Source: Neofusicoccum parvum (Eukaryota > Ascomycota > Dothideomycetes > Botryosphaeriales > Botryosphaeriaceae). Taken from it: DNA of 64,000 bases. The notes under the pieces were generated by a model. It searched no databases, was not told the DNA's origin, and worked only from the letters and a program-made list of their open reading frames with translations. Location of the stretch: contig CP087211.1 of assembly GCA_020912385.1 (NCBI GenBank), positions 2,294,001 to 2,358,000 of the forward strand. The letters are read 5' to 3'. The position numbers and the translations under genes were made by a program. Of the stretch, positions 34,006 to 45,695 are shown in pieces; positions within the stretch are counted from its first letter, which is position 1, and each line of letters opens with the position of its first letter.

Positions 34006-36956
34006 TCAAGCGCTGCTCTGCCCGCCGTGCTGCGCGCTGCGCGTATCCCCGTCCGCCTGCTCCTCGTCGAAGCGATCGTCGCCGTCGTCCTCGGCGTCGG
34101 CTTCGTCGATGGCCAGTGCCGCGAGCATGCCATCGATCCACATGGCCTCGTCGGTGCCCGCCGCCATGAAGCGCGCGTAGTCGGCGGTGCCGTCCAGCCT
34201 GAGCTCCTCCTTAGTCACCAGCCCTGTCTCGAGCGTCGAGACGTGCGCGCCGCTGTCAGCAGCCGCCGCGCCAGTCGCAAGGCCCGGCCCGAGCGGGCTG
34301 CATCCACCGCCGCGCGCGTCCTCCCACAGCCCGTGGCGGCGACAGAGGTCGAGGAACGCCGCCCACGCCGGATCGACGCCCAACACGTGCGGATTCCCAA
34401 TCACGACGAGCCCGGCGCGGGCGCGGGTGAGGGCGACGTTGAAGCGCCTGTGCTCGCGCACGAGGCCGGCGCCGCGCGCCGCGTCCTGCGCGAGGAAGCG
34501 CTCGCGCGTGCGCGTCGTGCAGACGATGACCACGCGCGACTCCAGGCCCTGGAACGCCTCGGTCGGTCCGATGTTGACCCCCCGCAGCCCATACGGCTCG
34601 CCGCGCATCGTCGACCGCAGCAGCCGCACCTGCGCCCGGAACGGGCTCATGATGCACACCTCGCGCTCGTCCGCCAGCCCGGCCCGCACCAGCGACGCCG
34701 CGCTCGCGCACGCCGCCTGCGCCTCCGCCACGTTGTACCACCCGCCGCCCTCGCCCTCCATCTCGTCCGGCTCGGTGTTGGTCTTGAAGAGCACGGGCCA
34801 GCCGCGGCCTTGCCAGCCTGTCCATGGGAGGAGCGCGTCGGTCCCGCGGGCTTCTGGTATCAAGGTGTCGTGGTAGAACAGCGCGCTTGGCACGGCCAGG
34901 ATGGCTGGGTGTGAGCGGTAATTGCGAATAAGGTTTGCAAAGGGCGGTCTGGTGATTGGAAGCATCGTCCGGTCTAGTGGCTTGGATGGCGCTCCTGGCG
35001 TCGTCTTGTTGCGTGCGAGAGGATGATCCCTGTACAACGCTCTATTGAAGAGGCGTTCGAACACACTGATCTTCAACGCTTCCGCCTTCGCCCGTGGTCC
35101 GAGCTGCATCTGGTCTCCCGCCATGACGAAGATGGGACTCGAGGTAATTGCGTCTCTAGCCTCGGGTGGTGTGACCACGCTGATAGGGATCGCAGCCTCG
35201 GGTTCGGTTGCCTGTGCAGCTTCATCGATGATAAGTGCGCTCCAGTAAAGCTCCATCTTCCTGGGGACTTGCCCATGCTGCAGTGTCGATGCCACGCCGT
35301 GCTCAAGCGCGAACAGATCTTTGTTAGTGAGCCTTGCCGAGACCAGCATGGCCGCATCCTTGCAAGTAGTTACCACAACCCTGTATTTTGGAAGCATAGA
35401 GTGCGCTGGCAAGGCGAAATGGTCGTTCACGATAAAGCAGTGTGCCAGCAGACTTTCAGGCACCTCTTCAAAGGTCCTCGTAGGTGCATTGAGTCGAATG
35501 AAATCTCCGAAGTTCAGGTGCTGACTGAGACGCTGGGCAAGAGTATCTGCCGCAGGATCGGATGGCGCGCAGAGGAGGATGTGCGATATCTGCGAGTCGT
35601 TTGAAACAAGCTGGAGTACGCATTCGACCTGAGGTGACGTTGGCAGTTAATATGACGGAACCTTAAAAGAAATAGATGGTCTTGGGTGGATCCGGCCCAG
35701 CGAGCGTGACCAATAAGTTTAATTTGTGCGCGAAACATTGGGCCCAAAAGAGTAAAAAGAACAGGAGGCCTATACGCCGCAGCGATGGATGCTGTGTCTC
35801 CCTTTGGGCATGTACAAGTGAATGCTTGTTTCATCCACGGCGGTGGGTGTTCGAGAACCTCGACATCATTTACCACCGCCTCGGCAACGTTCACATGTAC
35901 AACGGACGTAAGGTTACTTACGATGGTCTTCGTCTTGCCAGTTCCTGGCGGCCCACTGATCAGGAACGGCACCTCTCCGTAGTTGTGCTGGCACACCGAA
36001 TCCACCGCCTTTTGCTGCTCGAAGTTGAGCTCCTCATCGAAGAGCTTGCGCTTTGCCAGACGTGTGAGTTCCGTCTGAAGGGCGCCGTCTGAGTCTTCTG
36101 GGAACAACATGCGACGGATCCACGAAGCTTGTCCCTGCTCGCTTATTTCCGCATCCGCCTCGGCGCGCCCTCGGACTCCATTCGTTGTGTGGTGCGTCTT
36201 TGAGTTTCCGTTGGCCAACGTTGATGCGCTGTAGTCCAACGAATCCTGGATCAATGCGAGTGACAGCCGTTGAGCCTCAATCCAGCCAAGCGGAGCGTTG
36301 AAGCACACGTTGAAGCCCAGATTGATGGGCATCAACGTGTGGCCGTGGTCGGTACGCAGCGTTACGAGCTCTTTAGCCCTGTCGATCAGATGCACGCGGG
36401 TGCTGTACATGATACCCGTACAGCCGATCTGCAGCACGCCGTTCCACGCTCTGCTCGTTACCAGCTGGCGGATGGATACGACGTCCTCGAGCTCGATCCG
36501 AGGGCTGTTCTCACGGACGCCCGGCATGTGCAGCACCAAGTGGGCGGCGCCACTGTACTGATGATGCACGTCCATGGGAACTCTGTACATCGCATAGTTT
36601 GCGAGGTCTCTTTCCAGAGCCCGACGCTCTTTTCTGATGGCGCCGCAGAAGAAGATGGCGTGGGTTTCAGCAGACAAGGGGATAGGTTGGTTTGGGCAGA
36701 GTACTTCGTAGTCAGTCTTCTTTTGGTCTAGGGCGTGGTCGTCTGGGCGACTCTGGAGGAATAGAGGCGGGATGAAGTGCCTCGCATAGGCGTCATAGTC
36801 GATGGTGCGACTTGGGAGAGTGTGGAGTGCGATTGCGGGTTGGATGTTGATTGAGCGGAGCTCCTCTGGGACGAAGGCTCGTGCGTAAACGTCAAAGGCG
36901 TGTGCTGGGGACTCGCGACCGCAATGCGACGGTTGTTGGCCTCCTGGCTGCTCCAT
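34006..36956 (-). CDS. Upf1/MOV10-like superfamily 1 helicase
   Basis: Exons 36956-35922 and 35628-34006 (minus strand), intron of 293 nt (GTAAGT...CCTCAG, phase 0), about 885 residues. SF1B helicase motifs in order: motif I GPPGTGKTKTI (end of exon 1), then HILLCAPSDPAADTLAQRL (Ia), Walker B LIIDEAAQATEPEA (II), VMAGDQMQLGP (III), LIRNYRSH (IV), TEAFQGLESRVVI (V) and RRFNVALTRARAGLVV (VI). All catalytic residues look intact. The N-terminal ~330 residues show no zinc-binding CH domain, so it is not Upf1 itself; MOV10/SDE3-type RNA helicases are the nearest group I can name. It probably acts as a 5'-3' RNA or RNP helicase; a link to RNA silencing is only a family-level possibility. Start: ATG at 36956; the frame is open upstream, but the residues there are Pro/Ser-rich leader-like sequence. 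Confidence 0.88.
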
Positions 36957-37847
36957 CTTCGCGTCGCGTCGCGGTGCTGTTCGGTGCAGCGACAGAGGTG
37001 GTGAAAAGGATGGTGGAGAAGCGAAGGGGCTTTTCACAGACGATGGCGGTCAGAAGTGACAGGACGTCGCGTGCAGAAGACGAGTGGTAGCATGATGCCG
37101 GAAGAAAAGGACCCAGAGTGACGCTGGATGTTACTGCCTGGAGCACCGTCGCCCGTGAGGCTGAGCCACGTCGTAGCGCACATGCAGACAACCGCGCCGC
37201 TTCGTGCCGCTCCGAGCCCCAGCCGATAGCTCACTTTAGCGGAGAGAACATACCAAAGCCTCTTTGTTACGATGGACGGGTGCGTCGGGCGGTGTGGAGA
37301 GTGTATGAATTCCGGTACCGACACGGCGGCAGCGGGGCCGCGAAAGGCGCTGCCGGCTTCGACGCATTTGCCAACGCATGTTGATGGCTGATTGAAGCGT
37401 TCGTCTAAACGGCTTTGGCATGTAGATCAGAATAGTTCTGCGTCCGTGTTGACTCTGCATGTAAGCTGTTTGCTTCATGCGCGATGATGTTTGTAGCACC
37501 TCTGTACCGTCATGCTTTCTGCGATCTACTGAACCGATGACAGGAATGTTCGCGAGTCATCCATCTACTTAGTCATATCACTCATGACTCACAATTTTCA
37601 GCGTCACCTGTGAAATTTTGTCGCCAGGCAGCTGGCCAGTCACTCCCCCACACCTTCGCTACAAAACCCGCTGGCGCGAGCCAAACACCCCAAACCCTCG
37701 TCGCCTTGCCCGTCCGAAAGCCTCGAACCAAAGACCCTCACCCCTTGCCTCGGATCCACCCGCGCCAGCCTTCAACCTCCAACCCGCCTCGCGCGCCGTC
37801 CAAACCAGAAAACACAAAAAAACCAAACCCCCGGCCACCCACCCACC
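36957..37847. promoter_or_regulatory. divergent promoter region
   Basis: 891 bp between the helicase (-) and the cyclin-D1-binding-protein homologue (+). The last ~230 bp before the plus-strand start are almost free of G on the plus strand (C/A-rich), typical of a fungal 5' leader. No discrete element is assigned. Confidence 0.45.
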
Positions 37848-38891
37848 ATGCCACCCGCCTCCACCCCAGCAGACCTCACCGCCCTCATCGACCTCACCAC
37901 CTCCACCTCCACCCTCCTCTCGCAATTCCTCTCCACCCTCGCGCCCGGCGCCGCCACCACCCCCTCCACCCCACCACCCGACCCCTCCATCGACGCGCTC
38001 GCCCTCCTCGCCGACGCCGCCACCCTCCTCAAAGCCCACACGACCAAGCTCTCGCTCCTCGTCCTCACCCCGCCCTTCACCGCCACCGCGGTCGCCAAGG
38101 TCCTGCGCGAGATGGCCGCGTCCGTGCTGCCCGCGCTGATGGGCGGCGCGCAGCAGCTGGGCGCGCGGCGCGGCGTGCCGGCGGCCGTGCGGCGCGAGGT
38201 GCGGGCGCGGGTGCGGCGGGCGGTTGGCGCGGTGGCCGAGGGCGTGGCGGAGGTGAGGGGGTGCGCGGAGAGGGAGCGGGGTGGTGGTGGTGGGGAGGCG
38301 GGGCGGAGGGATGCGTTGAGCAGCGCGGGGTTGGTGTGGGAGGCGTGCGATGCGGTGATTGAGGTGCGGGCGAAGGGGGTGGTTGGGGTGGTGGTGGGGA
38401 AGGTAGAGGGGTGGAGGGCGACGTTGGTGGATGCGGTGGAGGAGTTGAAGGAGTGGGGAGAGGAGAGGGAGGAGGATGAGGAGGACGGTCTGGGGAGTGA
38501 TGATGAGGATGACATGTTCGGTGGGGGGGATAAACTGGGGAAGGGGAATGAGGAGTTGCGAGCGCAGTTGGATGCCTCGCTCAAGAAGATCAAGACGGTG
38601 ACGGTGCTGTACCAGGCGCTAGTCAAACGGAGGTTGAAGACTTATCCCGGAGATGACGCGAGCGTGGGAACTCTGGATCAGCTGCTGGAAATCCTGCAAG
38701 CGATTCCTGACTCGGTCGACGACATGGCGAGCGCGTTCTACGATCACAACGGCGAGCAGGCGAAGAAGGTCTTTGCAAAGATCAGTGCCGACGCGATTCG
38801 GGCATCGGAATTGGTCAAGCAGAGTTGGGACGGCAAGGACGACGAGTTCACGGCATGGTCTGCCAAGTTCCGGGACGCGATCAATGCTTGA
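37848..38891 (+). CDS. cyclin-D1-binding protein 1 (GCIP) homologue
   Basis: Intronless, 347 residues, ATG at 37848 in a CCACCATGC context. Helical protein with the layout of the GCIP family: N-terminal helices with Ala/Leu-rich segments, an acidic linker (EEREEDEEDGLGSDDEDDMF) and a conserved C-terminal helical part (KTVTVLYQALVKRR, IPDSVDDMASAFYDHN, ELVKQSWDGKDDEFTAWSAKF). In animals the protein binds D-type cyclins and Grap2; the fungal role is not established and the name is by resemblance only. The coding strand is C-rich over its first ~250 nt and G-rich over the next ~450 nt, an abrupt skew switch. It ends 92 bp from the end of the convergent CFEM gene. Confidence 0.8.
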   Translation: MPPASTPADLTALIDLTTSTSTLLSQFLSTLAPGAATTPSTPPPDPSIDALALLADAATLLKAHTTKLSLLVLTPPFTATAVAKVLREMAASVLPALMGGAQQLGARRGVPAAVRREVRARVRRAVGAVAEGVAEVRGCAERERGGGGGEAGRRDALSSAGLVWEACDAVIEVRAKGVVGVVVGKVEGWRATLVDAVEELKEWGEEREEDEEDGLGSDDEDDMFGGGDKLGKGNEELRAQLDASLKKIKTVTVLYQALVKRRLKTYPGDDASVGTLDQLLEILQAIPDSVDDMASAFYDHNGEQAKKVFAKISADAIRASELVKQSWDGKDDEFTAWSAKFRDAINA

Positions 38892-38983
38892 AACTATTCT
38901 ATCCATTTCTCGGTAAAACACCAAACTTCCTCGAGCACAACCCGTCGCGCACATCCAGTCATACGCCTTCCAGTAGCATCCAC

Positions 38984-39716
38984 TCAAACAGCAGCAACGA
39001 GGTATCCCACGCCTATCGCAACAACCCATTCAAGGCTCTCTCCGATCTTAGCCGCACTCCCTGCATTCGCGGTGCTTGACGCAGCCGTCGCGCTAGCTGT
39101 TCCTGAGGCGCTGTTTGAAGAAGAAGAGATACTGTCAGCCGACTCAGTCTTAGTAGCAGAGGAAGAAGCCGTTGAAGCAGCAGCAGAAGATGAAGTGGTG
39201 GAAGAAACAGAGGTGGTTGTGATGGTTCCGTTGCTTGACGTTGGTGCGGTCACGGTGGCCGTGGAGTTGGAGGAGCCTGAGGGGACTGACGAGCCAGTTG
39301 CAGTCGAGGTTGCGGCGGCTGTGGATGCAGAGCTGGACAGCTGCTCACAGATGCCCGTCGAAACTTGTTGAGTCTCTGTGGTGGTGCGTCAACAGGTAGA
39401 CTGAGCAGCTTGGAAGACGAGCAACTTACTCAGCGCATCCTCAATCGAGCACACGTCCGTCACGCAGCCAGTGATCTTGTCGGTGAGCTCAGAGGCCTTG
39501 GCGCACTGGCACGTCTGGTCGGTCACGGTGCAGCCAACCTGAGGTGCGCCGGATTCAAAGCAGGGGATCTACTCAGAGTAGACTTTGGTTAGCAGATGCT
39601 CGCGGACAGGTTTCTGGATTGGCACGTACGGCGCAGCTGGGGATGTCGCTGGTCGTGTAGGCGGCGGACGCGAAGGATGCCGAGACGGCAAAGATGGTCA
39701 CGTAGGAGAACTTCAT
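38984..39716 (-). CDS. CFEM-domain GPI-anchored cell-wall protein
   Basis: Three exons (39716-39630, 39568-39430, 39375-38984, minus strand; introns 61 and 54 nt) give about 205 residues. Signal peptide at residues 1-19 (MKFSYVTIFAVSASFASAA). The CFEM domain follows with all eight cysteines at about 28, 32, 42, 49, 51, 64, 69 and 85, and an Asp at 46 at the position of the axial heme-iron ligand known in Candida Csa2. A Ser/Thr/Ala-rich stalk (~88-185) leads to a C-terminal hydrophobic segment (LEWVVAIGVGYLVAAV) that fits a GPI-attachment signal. Expected at the cell surface; heme/iron acquisition or host-surface roles are known for the family. The final exon reads open as a Ser/Thr-rich frame alone, but only the spliced form has the full cysteine pattern. 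Confidence 0.9.
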
Positions 39717-41874
39717 GGTCAAAGATCCAGGCAGGAAAAATCGAGTCACAGGATTTGAAGAGACCGGTTGATCTTGAGGCGTTTTAATGGTCGATGATGA
39801 GATGGCGGGCAGGGGCGAGTCGAGCCGAGTCGTTCGGTACTGTGGAGCGCGCAGAACAAACGAAGCAAGAACGAATGTGAGATGAAATCAGTCGCAGTTT
39901 CAGCACTCGCGCGAGCAAACAGCAAGAGGTACGAAAAGCAAAATTCACTCAACCGTGCAGAACTCCAGGCGGTTGACCCTCAGCTAAGTAAGAAAGTCCG
40001 TCGTCCCGCGAAAAGCAAGCCAGCCAGCAATTCCCGCTCTGCAGATCCTGCCACCACCAGAACAAGCCGGCGATAATGTACGAGAGTATTGGTTCACGTC
40101 CCACGCTAACGGTTCTACCATGGCGTTCTGCCTCCTTATGGCGAGATCCGGGATCTTTTTCGACGCGGTGCTATGAAACGTGGTGTTGCACAGCATACAA
40201 TGGGCGGCCGTGGGCGGCCGTGGGCGGCCGTGTCACAGTAAAGACCCGATTCGCGTGGAGAGAAGGAAAGAAGGAGCGGGCATGGGTGCCACCAGCTGCC
40301 GTGAAATGCAGGCAGCTGAAAACTGCAGCTCTTCCTCGTTGCTTTTTGGTCCAACGGCCGTGGCGGCCCTGGCCGGGGAAGATGACAGGAGCGTGCGCGC
40401 GTGCATCCGTGACAGCTGAAGACGGCACGACAGCGACAGCGAGTGGCTGGCCGCTCCTTCTCTGCCCGTCCTCGTACCACCCCTATCCGCGGCGTGGTAG
40501 TGGTTGAGCGAGCGAGTCGAGCGTCGATGCGGACTCGGTCCGCAATGCAACCTTCAGCAAAGCTACCGCTTCATCGCAAGCGAGACGGCGCGTACCGCCG
40601 CGGCATGCGTCTCATCCAAATTCAAACGCCCTTCGCTCTTCAAGCCGAGAGGCAGTGGAGACGGCGAGTCGTTGACAGCGGCTTTTTTGCGAGATGTGAC
40701 GGGTCGGCCAGCTGCATTGCATACGATGCGACGGCCGAGCTGCAGGTCCAAGTGGTTGCGTGGGGGCGGTCGAAAAAAAGCAACACCCACGTCAGGTCGT
40801 GTCAAGGGGCGAGGGAGACCGGCTTGGCAGAGAACACCATGGAAACTCTCTCGCGCGTCCCATCCCTTTCTGCAATTTCCCAGGTTGATGAGAAGTGATC
40901 TGATGAGTGAACAAGATGTTTGGCCGCCGCTTGGCAGGGGCGGAGGCTGCTCGGATGGTGGGGGACCTTGGCAGAAGTAGGGCTGTGCCTTCCTTTTGGT
41001 TTTTGGGTGAGTAGCGAGACTTTCCGATCTCGCCTGCTTAATAGCTTAACCCTGGGAGGCGGGGATGACAAGCCTTCTCTGAACGACTTACTCGCGCTTT
41101 CCACTTCAAGCATTCACGTCATGTCTAACTTGCTCTCCACGCCACTCTCAAGTCCTCTCAACAAAGGAGACCCTCCAATGCAACCTCTTTGCCACCTCGA
41201 TACTCATCTGGTCTGTGATTATGACTGGTCATTGGTGGGTTCAGAACGTGCACGGAGCCTTTTGGCAAAGACGAACAGCTCGGTCTCACTGGAACTGTTC
41301 TCTTGAACTACGTGGTAATCTGGGCTACTCAACATATCGGACAATCACGTCTCTGGCGATATCCCTGGGATCGGTAATTGATTTTGCTCACGTGCACCAT
41401 ATTCATAGTATACATTTCGCCTTTTAAGGTAAATTCAAGTTTCCCAAATCCTATTGCACACAGTTCACAAGCACCACGACAACCTCACAGCTCCACATGA
41501 ACCCTCGTCATCCTCTGCTCCACGCCCCTCAACGCCCACCTCTCCACCCCACCCTCCCCCACCTCCACCATCTTCATCAGCCCCCTCCCCGCGTAGTCCG
41601 CCCGCATGCTGGCCTCGTTCCGGTACACGAGTTTGCGGGTTAACTGGTGTCGCTGGCTGCACCTTTAACACGAGATCTTCCATCATTAGCCACAAGCTCA
41701 TGGTACTCTTTCAGCCAGGCTACGCTGTTGTATCCCAGACATGGTGCAGGACCACCTCCTCCTTAGAACCGACCAGTTTATATATGAAATATATCTTTAC
41801 AAAAGTAGACCTCATCTTTTTTAGTCAGAGAATAAAGATCATTTCGTTTATTTTTTATTTAATCATAATTGGTT
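39717..41874. other. intergenic with a possible coding remnant
   Basis: 2.16 kb upstream of the CFEM gene. It contains a 10-bp unit repeated three times (40,201-40,230), a Pro/Ser-type C-rich stretch at 41.51-41.60 kb whose minus strand reads as a short protein-like frame ending at 41,485, and an AT-rich stretch (41.76-41.87 kb) just beyond the regulator gene's stop. No complete gene is seen. Confidence 0.45.
40201..40230. repeat. 10-bp unit TGGGCGGCCG, three exact copies
   Basis: Three head-to-tail exact copies followed by a partial TG. Located ~490 bp upstream of the CFEM gene start. Function unknown; slippage is the simplest explanation. Confidence 0.9.
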
Positions 41875-43975
41875 TCACGATAATATCAATTCCCATCCCT
41901 GATTATATAGAATAGTCCGCCAATTTGTCTTCAGCTCCCCGCCATCTCGGGTAGAATTGTGCTGCCAAATCAACAGTAGAGCTTCTCTCACGCGCCCAAT
42001 ACTTCCAATGCCAACGCTGCCTTCCAGCAGAGCAAGTCGGTCCAAGATGAGGAACTTCTGTGCTGGATCGTCGCTCTCACAGCCTGCCAAGAAAAGCGGC
42101 AAGTTTAGAGCGGCGTACTCACAGTGATCACCCAAACGGACCTGATCAAGCTTCTCCAGACAACGCGCGAGGGACTCGATCTTCGTGTATGGTATCCTCT
42201 TCTTCAGAGATTCCCATTCGAGGTTGTCGAGAGAGGTACAATTGGATCGCGCTTGGTCAAGGACCGAATGGAGAAAAACAAAGGCAGCGTAGCGGATGCG
42301 CTGGGCCACAAACACGAGCCGGCAAACCTGCGAAAGCGAAACTCCTTGAGGAAAAGAATCAAATTTTGTTTTGATTTCTGAAGTCCCGAGAACACCAATG
42401 CTGTCCACTTTAGCTTCGTCATGAACTCAAACCGTCGCCGAAGCGGGAAACTCACATCGTGTCAATTTCACTGGAGAGTTCCTCATAGCGCCAGATCTCC
42501 TGCCTCTCATGTCTAGCAGCGAGGCTGGAAATAGAATTACATGCTCGGAGAAGATACTCGGCACAGCAAGAGTATGGGTCTAGCGTTGATAGAGCCTCGT
42601 GACCTGGATCCATGTCGGCGTCGAAATAGCCCAGGCTGGCATCAAGATAACTATCTGCAACAGAAAACCTTGTACGGCAAATTCCCGAGGCTAGCCGGTG
42701 ATAACGGAGACTGGAGCCGTGTCAACTTGGGGCGAATCATGAAACAGAGGAGCTAAGGTGTCGTTACAAGCTGTCGATATACTGGCCGCATTCATGGTCC
42801 ATCGCAGCGATTCCGCCACGCAGATGCATCAAGTGGTCTAGGCCGTCCAGATGGCCTTTCCACTGCGTCAGGCTGCCCTTAATCAGTTCATATTTGCAAA
42901 GCATCACTGCGGTAAGAAGAGTCTCGTCAGTCACACGACAGACTTCAGGAGCCCTCGTATCGAACGAGGCGCGAAGCCAGTTGACAGCCTTGACGTAAAA
43001 GGAAGCAGCAGTGTTTGCTAAGCTAGCCTTGATGTCCGGACCCGAACGCTGTGATTGATGACAAGCAGCGACGGCACACATAGCGTGAAGCAATCCGGGT
43101 GACTCGAAAGCCCTGGGTACTAGGAGACGCCTCAAAGGATTGAAACTACCAGCGTCCAGATTCAACAAAAGCCTGGAAGCCTGCTCAACGTGGTACTGCA
43201 GGTAGTGGAGAGCTTGGCCTGACATATGAGAGGGGGGTCCAAATGATTCTGGCATACTAGTCGTATCTTGATCGCGAAGCAGGCGATTAGCTTCCAGTAT
43301 CATTCCGTTTCGCTCAGGAGTCGACTGCTGTTGCTCCTCGTGAGCCAAGTCGGAGGTTCTGCTGTTCGACACGGTGGTTGTGGGGGGCTGAGCACCAAAG
43401 TTGCCAGACGATGGCGCGGAGTTGTACCTTGGACTGGAAAAATGAAATGCCGAGATATCATCGAGAATCACCATCGTGCTTCCTTGATCGGGCCCGGCAA
43501 GGTTGTCAATAGTTACGTTGAGATCTCGTGGAGACAGGCCAGGAAAAAAGTCGTTGCCACCCTGATCGGAGAAACATCTCGATAAGGACTCGGGGCTAAT
43601 AGTAACGGAGTGTTCCTCCGTGCCGTTGGAGGTAGGAACATTTGCTTCTGGCTCTCTGATAGAGGACTGATGGGTGACGCGTGCTCTTCGCTTGCTCTGG
43701 GCTCGAGCCGGTTGAGGGGTAGACGAGATAAAAAGTTGTTGATACCCTTCGCACATGATACCACGATCTCTACAGTTCATGCATCTGACCCACGCAATAG
43801 GTCAACCCGAGAGCGAGACACAAGCATGCAAAATAGCTGCATGTAGGACTAGCAGTGGGGCTCACAATGGTTTTGCCTCGTCACACTTCTTCCGGCGTCG
43901 TTTGCACGTGCCACATCCACGGCGGCTCCAGGTAGAGGGGGCTTTGGGCGGTTTGACGGCGTTCGGTTGCGCCAT
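41875..43975 (-). CDS. Zn(II)2Cys6 transcription factor, fungal_trans_2 type
   Basis: Four exons on the minus strand: 43975-43866, 43784-42768, 42710-42456 and 42400-41875; introns of 81, 57 and 55 nt keep frame throughout, giving about 635 residues. The binuclear zinc cluster spans intron 1: cysteines 21, 24, 31, 38, 41, 48, spacing C-x2-C-x6-C-x6-C-x2-C-x6-C, with a basic KRRRKK between the second and third. A Ser/Pro linker follows, then the fungal-specific regulatory domain (LHAMCAVAACHQSQ; GHLDGLDHLMHLRGGI; ... WQHNSTRDG), ending in the typical Gly-Trp-Glu-Leu-Ile-Leu. Nothing essential looks broken. It is the most plausible regulator of the neighbouring metabolic genes; that is inference from position. 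Confidence 0.9.
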
Positions 43976-44445
43976 GCGGATTTGGGACTCTCTCGAGTGA
44001 CTGTGACGTCGGTTGGCGATTCCGAATTTGTGCGAGAGAAGGGAGACGAAGGCACGTCCAATTCTTCGACCTTGATTACTCAGCGTGCCACGTGATGAGA
44101 AAATTATCCGGGATAAGCTCGGGAAAGGAGCTTTACCCCGCCTTCCTCGTCTTATCTACGAGTAGACGAAGAGATGCGGCGCCACTCTTCTCCTACTAGG
44201 GTATTTCCGTTGCTACGTTGCCATCCTAGGCAAACCCCACACTTTTATCATTCCAGTACTTGTTTTGCCGCGTTTCGATGCTTCCGGAAGCCATGGACTC
44301 AGCTAAGACCGCCAGTAAGTATTTGCGAATATCTAGTATGTGCTATTTTATTAGAATATTAAACGTCTTGATTCACCTTTATCCGCCGTCCGGTGAGTCG
44401 TTGCTTCACCTCACGCTGAAAATGCAAGGCTCTGTTACCCCACGC
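43976..44445. promoter_or_regulatory. promoter region of the Zn2Cys6 regulator
   Basis: 470 bp between the regulator start and the stop of the truncated amine oxidase. An inverted GATA-core pair, TTATCCGGGATAA, lies at 44,104-44,116 and an AGATAA site on the minus strand at 44,152-44,157. The palindrome's flanking base (GGATAA) does not fit the strict HGATAR consensus. The CCGGGA centre could equally be a zinc-cluster half site. Confidence 0.4.
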
Positions 44446-45695
44446 TTAATGCTGGAGGCCATTGTCCTGCTCGTGCATGCAGATGATATTCTTCAAGAGA
44501 ACAGGGTTTCCTTTCGAGTCCGTCCGGAATCCGTCGAAGTACTTGATGTGCCCGAGGCAGTCACAGCCCAAAGTAAGGGAGTTTGCCGTGATGCTAAAAC
44601 CGACATCACCTGCATCAAATGCCTGCTTACGGTGGTAAGGCTTGCGAGGGTCTGGAGAGGTATCAGGCTTTGGCATCTATCTCAGCGTGTGATTTTCAGA
44701 ATATACCTCCAGATGGTACCGTCATCTCCGACATAGACAAGCGGTAGAAAGTGTTTCGGCCATCGTATGTGATATTGTACAGTAGAAGGCCATCGCGGTT
44801 GTTGAAGCCAACCCGGAAACGCCACTTTTGCCAGTAAACCTCCTGACCGTTGACCATGAATGACGGCCCTTCAGGATGGCGGACGATGTAAGGCTTCAGA
44901 TCTATCCGCACTGGCTGATCGAGCAGATCATGGGCGTACTGGATACATTTGACTGGCTTCCAAGGACGTGTGGGTTCAGTCGTAGCATCGGTACCCGTGG
45001 GAAGATAGTCGATCCGTATCAACTCATGGGTCACCTGGTCAAAAACGGGAGAGAAGGCGCATGGCAAGGAATAGTGGTTGGATTCCGGATGGTCGACTGC
45101 GACGATGTACATGTAACATTGCGCGAGTCGCCTCGTTTCGTTGTTGCTATCCGTGCCGTAAATCCAAGGATCGTTGCAAACGGTCATACCTTCGGGGAGC
45201 TGCATTTTGTCAATCTCAGCCAAGACTGCCGGATGATTCATGCAGGCCTCCTCGATTTTGATGAGCTCGTCAATGTTTGCTGGCCCCTTTGCACCGTTTT
45301 AGCACTTGTAATACTTCCGAGGGGTTTATTCTGATCGGAAAATGAATGCGTACTTGGACATCTTTGGGCAGCTCCTCCATCGAGACGAGCTCTTTGGAAT
45401 CGGCATCTAGGATTGCCTTGAAGAAGCCTCCTGTATCTCGACGGTGGAACAGAGTGTACAACAGGCGTCGAGGCTTTCTCGGAAGAGGCAGTCCCAGTCG
45501 TTCGGCGTCAAGGTACGAGACTGTGTCACACTTGATTGGCTCTAAGACATCGATTCGCTTGTAGCGGAGTGGGACTTCGGGAAATCTGTTCTCTAGCACA
45601 TTGACTGCTAGTCGAATTTCCGCTGGATTTACAGGGTCGAGTGGATGGGGAGAGGGTGGTGTGGGGCGAGAGAACGGTTCGAACGAAGGAGCCAT
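44446..45695 (-). pseudogene. copper amine oxidase, truncated before the TPQ cofactor site
   Basis: Exons 45695-45354, 45286-44707 and 44651-44446 (minus strand) join in frame to about 375 residues with strong resemblance to fungal copper amine oxidases: N2/N3 domains, then the start of the catalytic domain (DGLLLYNITYDGR, FYRLSMSEMTVP, PYHRKQAFDAGDVGF, LGCDCLGHIKYFDG, GNPVLLKNIICMHEQDNG). A TAA follows immediately after Leu-Gln-His. Intact enzymes (~650-700 residues) continue from here to the topaquinone tyrosine (N-Y-[DE]-x) and the three copper-ligand histidines; none is found in the ~270 bp downstream in any frame. The product cannot oxidise amines, so I call a pseudogene or 3'-truncated gene. 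The upstream exons and splice sites are clean, so the loss may be recent. Confidence 0.85.

Noticed and set aside
33468..34133. 221-codon minus-strand frame downstream of the helicase
   Set aside because: GC-driven open frame partly antisense to other open frames; no domain.
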